Assembly (NCBI RefSeq): GCF_900964775.1 | Contig: NC_041813.1 | Coordinates: forward strand, 32,304,960-32,368,959 | From: Scleropages formosus | Lineage: Eukaryota > Chordata > Actinopteri > Osteoglossiformes > Osteoglossidae | Reading direction: 5' to 3' | Length of the DNA stretch: 64,000 nucleotides | Part shown: positions 47,141 through 58,528 of the stretch, piece after piece | Layout: each line of letters begins with the position of its first letter | Position numbering within the stretch: the stretch's first letter is position 1 | Made by a program: the position numbers and the translations under genes | Notes under the pieces: model-generated | Told to the model about the DNA's origin: nothing | Database searches by the model: none | What the model saw: the letters and a program-made list of their open reading frames with translations, nothing else

Positions 47141-49259
47141 GACACTCTGCTCATGACCCTCGCTTGACCGTAGTGCCATAGAGGTCTCAGTTCCTGCTCA
47201 TCTCTCTTTCTGGCGCACCTTACGCTCAGTAATGCGCTAAGTGAGTGCTCACACTCTGGCTCCCCCTGTCTGTGGGGCAGAGGACTGCATGAGGCAGCTG
47301 AAGGGTGACCTGGGCGGCGGGGCGACAGACGGAGCACCAGGGGAGAGGGACGAGGCCCAGGACGCCCAGCTGCACCTCCAGCTGAAGAGGAAGCTGCAGA
47401 GGAACAGGACGAGCTTCACGCAGGAGCAGATCGAGGCCCTGGAGAAAGGTTGGAGAGGCGTCCCGTTCGGGGTTCGCCTTCCTGTGTCCCGCCTCCTCCG
47501 TCCTCCCCGCAGCTGCCCTTCCGCGTCCCGCACTCTCCACGTCCAGCTCCACATGGGGCATCTGGCATGCCGTGTGTGTGAATCCTCTGTGTGAGAAGTG
47601 ACACCCCGCTGTAAGACCTGCTCATCTCCCCTTGGTCTTGCTGCCCCTCCCCCCTTGCTCCCCAGGCCCCCGTCCTTATTATTTCCCGTGACCATGGCGA
47701 GGGACGAGGTGCGCGGCAGCGCTGACGCCTCGACTACGGGTACACTGTCATAACGTAACGTGCATTAATGTGTCTGTACGAGAATGCGCTATGATACGGC
47801 AACGACGTTTGACAAATACAGAGTTCGAACGGACACATTATCCAGATGTCTTTGCAAGAGAGAGGCTCGCGGCCAGGATCGACCTCCCCGAAGCACGCAT
47901 CCAGGTACGGTGGTGCACGCGTGTCGACCTCTCTGCGTCTGTGTGTGCGGGCACGACGGAGACTCAGCCTCTGCCAGTGGCCGCCCTCTCGACGCTCCTT
48001 CCCGCAGGTGTGGTTTTCCAACCGAAGAGCCAAGTGGAGGAGGGAGGAGAAGCTGCGCCACCAGCGGCGGACGGCCGGAGGGCCCTCGTGCTCCCCTGCG
48101 CACGCCCCCTTGGCCACGACCTTTGGCTCGACCCTGTACCACCAGCAGAGCGGCGCCGCAGGTCTGCGCGTGCGATCGGTCGGCGATGGGCGTCGCTCAT
48201 CGCCGTCGCTCGCCCGTCCTGACGCCGGCGACCAAAGGCGCCGTCCAAGCACCCGCTTTAACGGTCCCTCCCCGTCTCTCTTCCAGGGCCTCTGCTCAGC
48301 CGTATCGACTCTTCCCTCTCCAGCCGCAACTCGCTCTCCGTCTTCTCTGGAGTCCAGGTGGGTCTCCGTGAGCCCGCGTCCTTTTTCGAGTCTCGAATCT
48401 GGCAGCGCGCCGCCCGCACGCGCTCTGCGGCCGGACCGTGTTTGCGGGTGTCGTGTTTCCAGGGGTGCCTTAGCAGCCGGGTCATTACCTATGACTATGC
48501 ACAGGGAAAAAGGGAGACCGATGCAGACAAGTGTGGACTGAAAGCAGAAAAAGTTGGGCAGGAGCTAATGTGCTAACATGCTAACATGCGAACATACTGG
48601 CGCCCCTTGCGGTGGCTCTTTGTCCTGCGCCGTTCTGTCCCTCCAGTCCCTCCGACTTTACTTTCCCTTCGCTGTGTGCATCCAAGGCTCTCTTGTGAAA
48701 CACTTTTCACGTTCTGGCTCGTTACGCTGGGGCCTTCTAATCGAACGGTCACAATTGGCTGGACGAGGGTGGATTAAATCCAAACCACAAAGCTGAAAGC
48801 TGAGTTTTTTTTATTTTCAAATTGTACGTGTTTCTTTCACCAATAATTTTCATAGCTTTTTTCTCCTTTTCTCCTCCCAACCTGCGTCCCTCTTGTCTGG
48901 TCCTCACCTTTAGACGTTAGCCTCTCAGTCTACCCCCTCGTACCCGTGCACGCTGGCCCAGTCGCCCTCCGCACCTTCCCCTCAGAGCTTCGACTCACCC
49001 CCTTACCCCTCTTCTCCTCTGCTTCCACCTCCCTCAGCAAACTCACACACAGGTGAGTGAACTTCCAGCTGCTTTTGTGTGTACGCTGCCTCATCCTCAG
49101 AGTGCGCAATGCCTAAACTGCATTTTCACACCCCCTTCTCCATCTTCTCTCTCTGGTTCAGGGCTGGTCTCCCCCAGGGCGTCGCTCTCCGTGCAGGTCC
49201 CTGGGAGTGAGCGCAGCTCTGGCCAGAGCCGCGGTCAGTACTGGGTCCGGCTGCAGTAG
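46991..49259 (+). CDS. pax10: Pax4/6-class homeodomain transcription factor without a paired domain (Pax10)
   Basis: Coding exons: 46991-47099, 47281-47448, 47822-47904, 48008-48161, 48287-48357, 48914-49052 and 49162-49259; 273 residues, phases consistent. The first exon (acceptor at 46899) gives MCEKLTMLN, corresponding to the Pax6 linker MYDKLRMLN just after the paired domain; nothing upstream encodes a paired domain. Residues about 75-134 are a Pax6-type homeodomain ([60 protein letters not shown]) with Ser at position 50, split by introns after EK and after IQ as in Pax6. The C-terminus is Pro/Ser/Thr-rich and ends [17 protein letters not shown] and QYWVRLQ, matching Pax6 (GLISPGVSVPVQVPGSE, QYWPRLQ). 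The protein is predicted to bind TAAT-type sites through the homeodomain alone, in nuclei probably of eye or nervous system (inferred from the family). An AATAAA at 50003-50008 suggests a 3' UTR of about 750 nt. Confidence 0.9.
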
Positions 49260-49514
49260 GAAGAGCAGAAGCGGAACGTGAGGGGGATGCAGCCCAAGCG
49301 GTCGCGAGCGCTTGCTGACAGCGCATCCTCATCCTTCGGAGCCCTCCGTGTTGCCACGACGACCCTAACGGAATGTCTAGTTTTGTGGAGGTAGGACTGG
49401 CCGGACGGCAAAACTGCAGGAAACCCCCCGGTTGTGACCCGTTGCACCCTGATTCCGGAAAGCTCCTCTGAGATTAGAGTCCATGTGTTTGCAGAGCGAC
49501 ATACAAAGATCCCA

Positions 49515-49781
49515 CCAATGACAGCCCTATTTCTGAGACTGGAACCCTGCTGGACAGGGGTCGACTGCGCCGCTGTCCATTCACAATAGACACGATGAGA
49601 GATGGAAAAGCCAATCGCGGTGAAATATGACTGGCCAATGACAGATTGGAAAGCCAGGAAAAATGACCAATGGTATTCAAGCAGATACTGGCGAGCCAGT
49701 CAAACACTGACTGATCAGCCAATGACAGTCGAACGGTGACTGAAGAACCAATGACAGTAAAAAATGACCGACCAATGACAG
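49515..49781 (+). promoter_or_regulatory. Array of CCAATGACAG motifs in the pax10 3' UTR or flank
   Basis: Five exact copies of CCAATGACAG start at 49515, 49635, 49719, 49748 and 49772, with two more CCAAT at 49611 and 49667. The flanking sequence (GAC or GGC before, then A/T-rich) is only loosely alike, as in a decayed tandem repeat of about 24-30 bp. CCAAT is the NF-Y core and TGACAG the MEIS/PREP/TGIF core, so the composite could be a regulatory array; this is inference. Confidence 0.45.
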
Positions 49782-50008
49782 TGGAGCTATAACTGCAAGT
49801 AACTAATGGTGGGAAAGAATAACTAAAGAGACAAGGATCTCTTTACAGGTGTAGTTTTTATGTCAAAAGCTTCTGTATCTTATTATTTTCGCACTTTCTG
49901 GCTCTGGCTTGTTTGTCTTCCTTCTCCGCTCACCTCTTTTCGGGTCAGTCACGAGTCCCCGTGTTTGCATTTCTAGTGCCCTTTTTCACACTTTGAATCA
50001 CTAATAAA

Positions 50009-52561
50009 ACCACTCAGATGAAACCTACATGTCCATTGTGGTTCTTTTGAGAAGGTCACTTGTTCAGGTCCTCGTACACTGACTGGTGTAGCAGTGGGAA
50101 TTTGGACGACGGTTTGATGCTCGCTGCTTTTTGATTCCGCGCTGTCTTCAAATGGCAGCGTTTCCTGCTTACGTAACTGTGAATTTCCTGTTTTTCTTAC
50201 ATTACTTATGAGAAGCGAACGGAACACAGACTCTGTATCCTCCAGAAGTGCAGACATTTATTACGATGCAGAACAGAGAAAAGCGCTGCCACCGTCGCTG
50301 TGCCACCAGCTGTTGACCTGGCGCTTCCTCCATACCGCGTCACACAGCGGAGAGGCACAGAAGGGCCGACAGAGGGCGTCCCTCACACCCGCTCGCGTTA
50401 CTCGTGCGGGCCATGGTGCGGCATAGTGGTAAACAAAGACAGCCAGCCTGTCTGGTGCCCCCCATTCCTTTCCCCGCGCTGGGAGCTGCTCCGCCAGACT
50501 GTCCCTCTTTCCTGGCGACAGAATGTTGGGTTCGGTTTGGACTGGGTCACTGCGGCACACGAGTTCGCGATCGGAGCCGACGATGACGGCGCCGGCGTCG
50601 CTCGCTTCGCCTCTTCACGTCTGCCTCGCTCGCACCAGCCCCACAGGGCCACCAACCAACCCTCGTTTGTCTACTTGGCCCATCCGAGGACATGTTTTCC
50701 ACATCGCTGCCTTAATCTCGGGTGTTTCCGGTGTCGTACGGGACCGTTCCCAGGGACGAGTTGCACTTCTTCGACCTTCTCTTACTCTGTACGGCCTTCC
50801 AGGGCAAGAGGGTTGGATGCACCCTGCTTTGGTGATTTCACAGCGGATACTCTCTGGTTTTCGCAAGGTGACCGCGGCAGAAGGTCTTCTGGGAAGCCTG
50901 ATCCTCGCACTCCGACGTGGGACCTACAGCAGTGTGTTCCAGTCCTTCGTGGCGCTAAATCGCAGCGCATTATGGTAGCACCTGCCACGGACCTTATCCC
51001 GTACGTGTGAGGAATTAATTTACAAAAGCGACCCCATTTCTAAAACCAGCCCCGACTCAGCTCTCTGTCTCTCTCTCATTCTGTACGGTTCATTCTTCCC
51101 CTCTGGCTTCCTGTCTCAGAGGAAGTGCCTCGCCCTGCAGCCTCCTCCCCATCGGTCCACCGTGATCGCGGAGATACAGCGACACAAAGGGACAGAGAGC
51201 ACGGCCAGAGAGCCGGCGAGCAGCAGAGCGTGCTGGAGACGCAGGGGACGGGTGTCACAGAAGCACTCTGCCGCTGAGCGAGGGACAGCGACTCTGCGCT
51301 TCGTCTACGAGCGCACGAGGAAATGAGCCGAGAGAGGAGAGGACAACGTTCGCAGAGACACGTGAACTGCACAGGGAGAGGTCCAGAGAGGAGCGAGGAC
51401 TGTCGGGGCAGTCGGCCAAAGATGGCTACAGGGATGAGAAGAGAAGAGAAGAAAAGAGAAGAAAAGAGAAGAGCTGTGCTGCTGGGACCCTTGTTGTGTG
51501 TTGCCACCTAGATATGGGGACGTTGTCTGTCAGGTGGTAACTCTCTCTCCCGGCGGGGGTCGTCGGCAAAGCTCTCTGTGCCCCGTCTCTCCCAACCCTT
51601 GTACCAGTGTCTGATGTCCAGGAGACACTGGCAGGGCTTTGGGGGGGGTGGGGCACGGCTCTCCTCATCATCTTGCCTGGGGGGCTCCATCGCCATCAGC
51701 ATCAGCATCACAGCATCATTCATTGTCGTGATATGCCGGCATGGCTGACAAACCGTCGCGCACGTGTGTTTCTCATCATTGTCCCTCTAAGTGCGTACGT
51801 CGGTTTAAATTTAATAAAGGCATGATCGCGAGGACTCATCTTCCCTCCCCGACTTGTTACTTTGTGGTTTATCTTTTATTTTCACCTCGTTACTTTGCGA
51901 CTCCCCACGCGCTCTCGCACCACCGCTGCACGCTCACGCCTCCGACTCCGAGCGCGCGCCTGCCTCCGTACGCCACGCCCGTCCCGCCACGAGGCCACGC
52001 CCTCACCTGCGCGAGACTCTCGTCTCGCTTCGTCAGAATTCGCCTCGGAGCGATCGCTGGAAGTGAGATCTTCGTAGCTGGAGCTGCAGAAAAAAAACAG
52101 CGTGTCGGCCGCTGTGTGTGTGTTGGAACGGAGGAAGGAGGAGGTAAAGAGCGAGGTGAGCGGTGAGGTAAAGCGGAGCTCTACTAACAGTAACAGAGTC
52201 AGAGTGAGAGGGGGGTGTCTGAGTCTCTCTGTGTCTGTCCGGGCTGAGGCGACTCTCTCTCTGCCAGGGGACGGGAGGGCACAAGCTTAGTCATTGTGAC
52301 GTGACGTGGTGGATATAATAATAATATGAGCGCGGGCAGGAAGAGTTCCCGTGTAGAGGAATGTCAATGTGTGGCTCCGGACACGGGTTCGAACCGTACG
52401 TGTGTGAACAACAACAGGTCAGGTGGCCAAGTCCGGCGTGAGTGAGTGTGTGTGTCCCGGACCCGTGGTGCCCTAATTCACACTCCGACGCGGTGCAAAA
52501 CACGACAAAAAACGGGTGTGTTTCACCTCTGGGGGGCTTGGTGGCGAGAGGCTTCAGCACT

Positions 52562-52609
<48 letters not shown>

Positions 52610-53025
52610 TGCCAGCCTACCCAGAGTTACCATGACCGCATATCTGAGACTGCGGTAGAACACCACAGTTCAGGTGAACACAGTGAAGACACTCACAAAG
52701 CTGACAGCTGAGCTGCTGTGTGTGTGCGTGCGTGCATGTCTGGAATGACTGACGTGTAAAAGGTGGAATTCCCCACGGACCAGGACACGTGACAGTCTCT
52801 CTTCATGTCGCCGTGTCCATGTGCTTCACCAGGTGGCATCCGCAGGGCGGTAGCTGCTCTCCTCCGGAGGACCTGCGCTCTGTACCACACTGTATCACGG
52901 TGCTCATGCCTCCCACCTGTGCAGTTCATCCAGTGAATGTGCTGCTCTTTCCTGGCAGCCACTTCATTTTGAAGCCACCCCAGGCCCTTTTGGCACAAGG
53001 GTGCCGCCCGCTCTTCTGAGGAAAA
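50009..53025. other. Intergenic DNA between pax10 and bcl2l12
   Basis: A 236-codon open frame at 50300-51010 has no recognisable domain and overlaps other open frames. A GAAAAG-type purine tract is at about 51434-51475. 51890-52160 is CpG-rich and could be the bcl2l12 promoter with a noncoding exon. (TG)n lies at 52566-52605. A GGTTCGAACC string at about 52387 is not part of a foldable tRNA. Confidence 0.4.
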
Positions 53026-55080
53026 ATGGCGTGCCGGACGAATGCCTCCCCAGGACCCCCTTCCCCAGCTCCCTCCGTTTCTCTTCAGGAGATCCAGGAG
53101 GAGACGCGCTTGGTGCTGGAAGCCTTCGTCGGCAAGGCTCTGTCCGTCCCGCTCTGCGAGCGACCTGGCCGAGTGGGCGGGGCATACAGAGACTCCTCCA
53201 AGTTTGGGTGTGTAGCGCTTCACCCGGGAGGGGTGTGACAGGATGGACCTTCCTGTGCTGCTGCTTTCTCACGGCTCCCTCTCCCTTAGTTCCAGAGGGA
53301 AGACTGTTAGGAGCAAGACGTACGATGGCTGGGATTCTCTGGACGAGCAGATCAGTGCCGCCGAGGAGAAGAAACATGGGTTCAAAGACTTGATTAAAAA
53401 AAGGCTACACCCGCGGCGGACCCTGTCCCGGCGCTCTCCGAAAGCCTCGACGGAGAAACGCTGCAATCAAGATGATCCTGTGACCTTATACGATGGCCAG
53501 TTGAAGCATCCGATGCCTCCTGCTGCGTGGCCCAAACATGACAGGCCTGATGTAAGGATGGTTTTCGCTGGTGCCTGGTTTTTACAGCATTGGTGTGGTT
53601 GGTTCTCTCCTCCTCAGCATGGTGATGCTCACCATAGCTGATAGAGAAGGCCATAGTTGTTGATGGTTGATGTTGCATCTTGGTGTTCCAGCTGGATGCC
53701 TTGTCCCCGTCCTCTTGCTCCTCTGCCGATGAAGGGGGGGGGAAGAAAGAAGAAAAGAAGAACAATAAGAAAAAGAAAAAGTTGAAAAATTTTTCCACAT
53801 TCATCCAGAAGATCACATTTACAAGGGAGCCCACAGCCAAGGAGGATGGTCCCCGGAGGCCAAACACACTGCCCATTGGCTCAGCCACTGAGTCCAGGAA
53901 ACCAGTCATCTCTCCCAGTAAGTGCACAGGCGCATAGGTAGTGCGCATGTGTGTGCATGCATGTGTGAGCTGTGCATGACAATGTGTGTGTAAGACTGTG
54001 TATTCTTACTCAGTTTGAGTCAGTATTCTTCTGGTCTCTCCCTGTTCCTCAGCTCGTTCACCACAGTTCTATGAGGAAGTGGCAGAGACGCTAGGCCGAA
54101 TAGCCAAGAGGACCAGTGCAAAGAAAAGGTCCGCCTCTCCAGTGCGCCACTCAGCAGCCACATCTGAAGGTGCGTGCCGTCGTCAGCTTCTGTGTAGAGG
54201 TTGCCAGTCCTCATTAACTGCCGGAGAGGGTGTGCTTGTGCGGTGGACCAGAAACATATGGGTGTATCATCCTGGGTTTCTCAAGCACGTGAAAGTGTGC
54301 TGTGCCTGTTTCCGTGGTAACTGTTCCGGTTTGCTTTCTCCCTTCAGGCCGTAAGGAGGAAGAGGTGATCCAGGAGCTGGTGCAGGCGTTGTCCATGCAG
54401 GGAGATGCTCTTGATCGCAGGGTACTGTGACCGATGCCGGATTTCCCCAACTGCTTGCGATCATTTCAACTTTGCTGCAGCCCTGCTCCGCTCACAGCTC
54501 TGGTTCTTCCTCCAGATCCGGTCCGATCCCTTTTTGCGGTCTTCCTTGGAGGGCCTCTCATACCATTCGTTTGAAAAGATGCTCGACATGTTTGCTGGGC
54601 AGACTGTGGAAGCGGCACCTCCCTCAGTCAATCCCACATTGTCCCGCATAGCTGCAACAATGGAATTGTCTCGTCGAGTCATTACGGCCACAGGAGCTCA
54701 GAGGATGCTAGGATATGCAGAGGAGTACATGAAGAACTTCACCCCCTGGGTGAAGAGCCAGGGTGGATGGGTAAGGCTCCACTTGCTATTTTTGCCAGTG
54801 CTCCTGTATCTCTTGTTCCTTCACACTGGGCTCTTCCTGCTTGTGGGTTTGTTCAGTTCTGGTCCTGGTTTCCTTGCTGCTTCATGATTCTTTGCTTTCT
54901 GAAAGGCGTTGCTGGCTCTCTTCTGCTAGTCCGTCCTGCTGAGCCCCTTCACTTGATGCAGGCAGTTCCTGCCTTTGTCACCAGAGGGCAGGCAGGCACA
55001 GTATCGCTACTGTGTCTTACTGCTTTCTGCCGCTGCAGGAGAGGATTGTCCAGTTTGAGGACAGCTTGGAGTATGACTGA
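53026..55080 (+). CDS. bcl2l12: BCL2-like 12 (BH2-domain protein)
   Basis: BCL2L12 is an atypical BCL-2 family member that in mammals restrains effector caspases and p53. Coding exons: 53026-53207, 53290-53551, 53692-53917, 54053-54169, 54348-54421, 54516-54770 and 55039-55080; about 385 residues (human 334), phases consistent. Matches to human, in order: [14 protein letters not shown] (human LREDTLRVLAAFL), [15 protein letters not shown] (TPDFYALVAQRLEQL), [20 protein letters not shown] (KEAILRRLVALLEEEAEVIN), [20 protein letters not shown] (SDPALRSKLVRLSSDSFARL), ATMELSRRV (LAMELSRRV) and the BH2 ending [15 protein letters not shown] (FTPWIQAHGGWEGIL). Exon 3 holds a Lys/Glu-rich basic stretch ([17 protein letters not shown]) not known to me from mammals. 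The first exon's start is tentative because an acceptor-like TCTCTTCAG lies inside it at about 53090. Human BCL2L12 lies close to SCAF1, which fits. Confidence 0.88.
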
Positions 55081-55950
55081 AACTTCTTCGCATGAGGGAT
55101 ACTTCAAGCAAATTACAGATTTTAAGCATAAACTGTGAACATGAAATGAGAAGATGACGTGAAAGGAAAGGAAGAGGGAGCCAAGAGGTGATCGGAGCGA
55201 TGACATTTGTTGTCTACGGCCATCAAATCCAGGCAACCTGTGGTTGGTGTGTTGATTTTGTTTTACAGTTTCACAAAACACTGTAAGGCATTAGCTTTTA
55301 TTTAGCTGTTTTTATTGAAAGGTGCCTTAGGGACCAGGTGGTATTTCTTCAAGCAGATCCCTTTCCGTTGGAAAATGACACATTTGACAACTTGTTTACA
55401 AAACTGGACAGCTGATGAGGTTTCCTCATTTTGAGGAACACACGTTATAAAACATAATATACATTTATACTCAGAGAATTCAGTATTTTGTAGTGTATGA
55501 TTATGAACTGCTCATGCTATGCAGTTATGCAGTTTAATCAGAATATCGGAAAGCAGTTTTGCTAGTAATTATTACTAATATCACAACTGATAGGACTTCT
55601 CAGTTTTCAGCACTGCTTAAAAAAATAACTTTCCAGGGAACTGTTAAGAGATCTAATGTTATAACTCCTGTGAAAATGTAATAACTTAGAAAATTTTAAA
55701 GTGAACATAAAAGGAATACATTTTGATCTGAAAATGTATGTGTGCCACAGTACTACACCTATTCCCACGTTTGTGTAACATTATAGTAGGGGCTGTATTA
55801 CAATGTGTGGTTACGTCCATCCGAAGAAATGAAGTGAACTCTGCTTTTCTACAAGGGTACATCTTGTTTAAGTGGAATTTTAGACCCCTAGCACTTGCAT
55901 TTCAAATCCATCCAAACACATTCCTGCAGACTGGACCCTGGGAGGTTGCC
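55081..55950. other. Convergent gap between bcl2l12 and the tetraspanin gene
   Basis: AT-rich 3' UTR-like sequence for both genes, which end tail to tail 870 bp apart. TTTATT at 55311-55316 (AATAAA on the minus strand) could serve the tetraspanin. No canonical AATAAA for bcl2l12 was found nearby. Confidence 0.5.
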
Positions 55951-58527
55951 TTAGTCCAGGTATTTCTCAGCTCGGAGGATCTGGCAGTACATTAGCATAG
56001 AGAAACCCAGAGCCAGGATCTGTAAGGGAGAGGTCGTGAGTTCGGCAAGCGCGCACTGCTACATCAGCAAAACAGTCCTGAAAATGGAGAGCCATCTTTC
56101 TATCTGCGGTATTGCTGTTTGGTGCAGTTGTGTTTTTTCAGGTTAATGTGTCAGGGTTCTCTGGGTAGGCAGTGGGCTAAAGTGTCACTTCCTTTAGCTG
56201 TAACTTTTAGCTTTACTATATCCGAGCAGCATGTAGTGTCCTCATAGATTGATAGATACCTCATAGACTGATTAATTGGTAGATTGATCTGGAAAGAAAC
56301 TGCATGAGTTTACAGCACCATACACGTAACAGATATTGACAGAAGCCACTGAAATAAATAAATAGTAAAAATAAGAAAATAGTAATTCTGACAGCTTACT
56401 ACCACTTTGGCAGTAAGATATCAGTTCCACCCTGACTCTTAATGTGGCTTATGCCAGCATTTCTTAGGCAAGTAAAAAAGTTGAAAAGCGTGTCTGTTGC
56501 CTCCCAAACGCTTGTAATTGTCATGTCTAGTAAATTTAAATTAAAAGGGCAGTTGGGGCTACCTGTACGATGGCGATGCAGACTCCAAAAATAAGTACGG
56601 AGTGGATGTTGTTCAGAAGCCATTTCCTGGCCTTCTCGTAGCAGGGCTAGGAAATAGAGAAAAGTAAGTTCTTCGCACAGGAGAGAGGAACATGGGGCTG
56701 GGGCTGGAAAATGTTGTCACATATACACACACTGAGAGACGCTAGCAGTTTATCTTAGAGTTCCTATCATAAGAGTAGCGTTTGTGGTTGTGTGGCATCC
56801 TGACCTCACTCCATCCATCATGGCAGGGCTCAGTGTTCACGCTGCAGCAGGATGCTGGGAGGGTGTCATTCATCACATGGTGCCAGTCAGTTTTATTGTT
56901 CACACCACAGCACTTGAACTGCACAGAACAGACAGCAGGTCACAGGCAACTCATAGGACCCAGGTACACCTTCCTTTGGTCCCCTCTCACCATTCGCTGC
57001 ACGCTGTCCCATGAGTCCCTTAGACCCTCATCAGAGGGGTATGCCACCATTCCCCTCTTCAGTTCATCCTGGGCCTTCTTGTCCAGCTAAGGGAAGAGAA
57101 AGTCTAGTGGTACGCGTGCCAAAAACATACTTCTATAAAATGTTGGTGAGAATGTGACATGCCAGAAGGTCAAACTAAGGACTGGACTCACCTTCTCGTG
57201 GAAGACATAGAGGACAATTGCCAGGGTCACCTCTGTTATGACTAGAAGGAGAAGAATGGTGAAGAACTGAAAGAAAGCCAGATCAACAGAGATCAATAAG
57301 TGAGTATTACACTTGTCTTATGTTAACAAAAGTTATATGTGCCTGCTTGCGAATTCCTGTTAGTTCTTCACTTGCACTCATTAATCTAGCACATACTTCT
57401 CTCCAAAGCTACTCACACTTGAGAGGATTCAAATGAGCACTCAAGCTTCAATTAGACAGAAAATCATGAAAGTGTAACTCCTTCTGTGTGACTACTGACT
57501 ACTCGTCTCTACTGTGTGAGAGATATAGGAATGCCAAGTGGTTGATTTCTGTTTAAAATAAAACTTAATAGTTTGTAGAGCATTACAAGTACTGGAAGTT
57601 GGTATTGATGTACTGCTTGACAACATTTCAAAATACTACGAAAAGAAGTTTTTATCGCTGAGTTTATGCCTTGTAAGACATCAAATAGTATTAATATTCT
57701 TTCTCTTTATTGATATCATAGACACCAAACAGTAAATCTGTAAATAATTTTAAAAAATCTTAAATCACAAACGCTCATTGATGATCCTAGAATGGTCTCT
57801 CTAGAAAATATGAGTATGTAAACAGCTGAAAAACAGATGTAAAGAAAATTCTGAGGAAGTATCACAAAAAGAACAATTTGTGTTTTCTTCTCCACTTTCT
57901 TAAAGTTGCTTTTGCTGGATAAAATCTATGGGTTAGTTCATGATATTTCTCTTACAATTTTTTTTCTCTACCAAATATGGAAATGGTTTGGGTCATACTT
58001 TTTTACATTGTATATTTTCAGGAACACCATGCCAAGATGTTACACAAGGAACAGTGAAAATATTTCTTTGAAAAAAGGATTGAATTATGTTATTTCGAGT
58101 AGCACTGCGATGTCATCAAGCTGATTGTTCCTCACCGTCATCAGGAGACACCGCTGCTCCTTCAGCGCCCCTAGACAGCCTAGGAAGCCAGTTACCATGG
58201 TGACACCCCCCGCCACTAGCAGCAGGTTCGCAGCCGAGAGTGAGGGGAAGGAGAGTGGGAGGGAGGAGAACTTTGACTGCGTGAAGGAGAGCCACACCCC
58301 TACGCCGAACAGGCCACACCCACCGAGCTGCACACATAAAAGTAAGGATTACTGTACATCGATATGATCGGTAACTGTAGAGTCCTCTTTTAACAGTTTC
58401 TGTGTGAAATTCAACACCTGGACATTTGAAATGGAGTAGTAGTGTAAAAGATACAAACCCAAAAGACAAGGTTGAAGATGAACATGAGGTACTTCACAAA
58501 GCAAAGGCAGCGGGCAGAGACCGACAT
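55951..58527 (-). CDS. Tetraspanin of the TSPAN4/TSPAN9 type
   Basis: Tetraspanins organise membrane microdomains with integrins and other receptors. Coding exons, minus strand: 58459-58527, 58136-58327, 57192-57266, 56991-57086, 56805-56918, 56563-56646 and 55951-56019; 232 residues (human TSPAN4 238), all phase 0. TM1 CFVKYLMFIFNLVFWLGGCG then FGVGVWL; FPSLSAANLLLVAGGVTMV and GFLGCLGALKEQRCLLM (TM2 and the conserved intracellular Cys); TM3 FFTILLLLVITEVTLAIVLY; large loop with KCCGV, a PASCCS pair and two further Cys; TM4 VLIFGVCIAIVQILALGFSM; end MYCQILRAEKYLD. The N-terminal half is very close to TSPAN4 (VKYLMFAFNLLFWLGGCG, FPSLSAANLL) and the MYCQ tail is the TSPAN4/9 hallmark. The start codon sits one base into its exon, so a 5' noncoding exon must exist upstream. 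CD37 (19q13.33) is less similar. Confidence 0.9.
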
Positions 58528-58528
58528 C

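Noticed and set aside
50300-51010. 236-codon plus-strand open frame between pax10 and bcl2l12
   Set aside because: No domain, signal or splice support, and several overlapping frames are open in the same GC-rich stretch.
52371-52440. tRNA-like segment around GGTTCGAACC
   Set aside because: I could not fold a complete cloverleaf or find a proper A box; the B-box-like string is palindromic and can arise by chance or from an old SINE.
55951-58527. Identification as CD37, the 19q13.33 tetraspanin
   Set aside because: TM1, the FPSLSAANLL segment and the MYCQ tail match TSPAN4/9, and the large loop is shorter than that of CD37.
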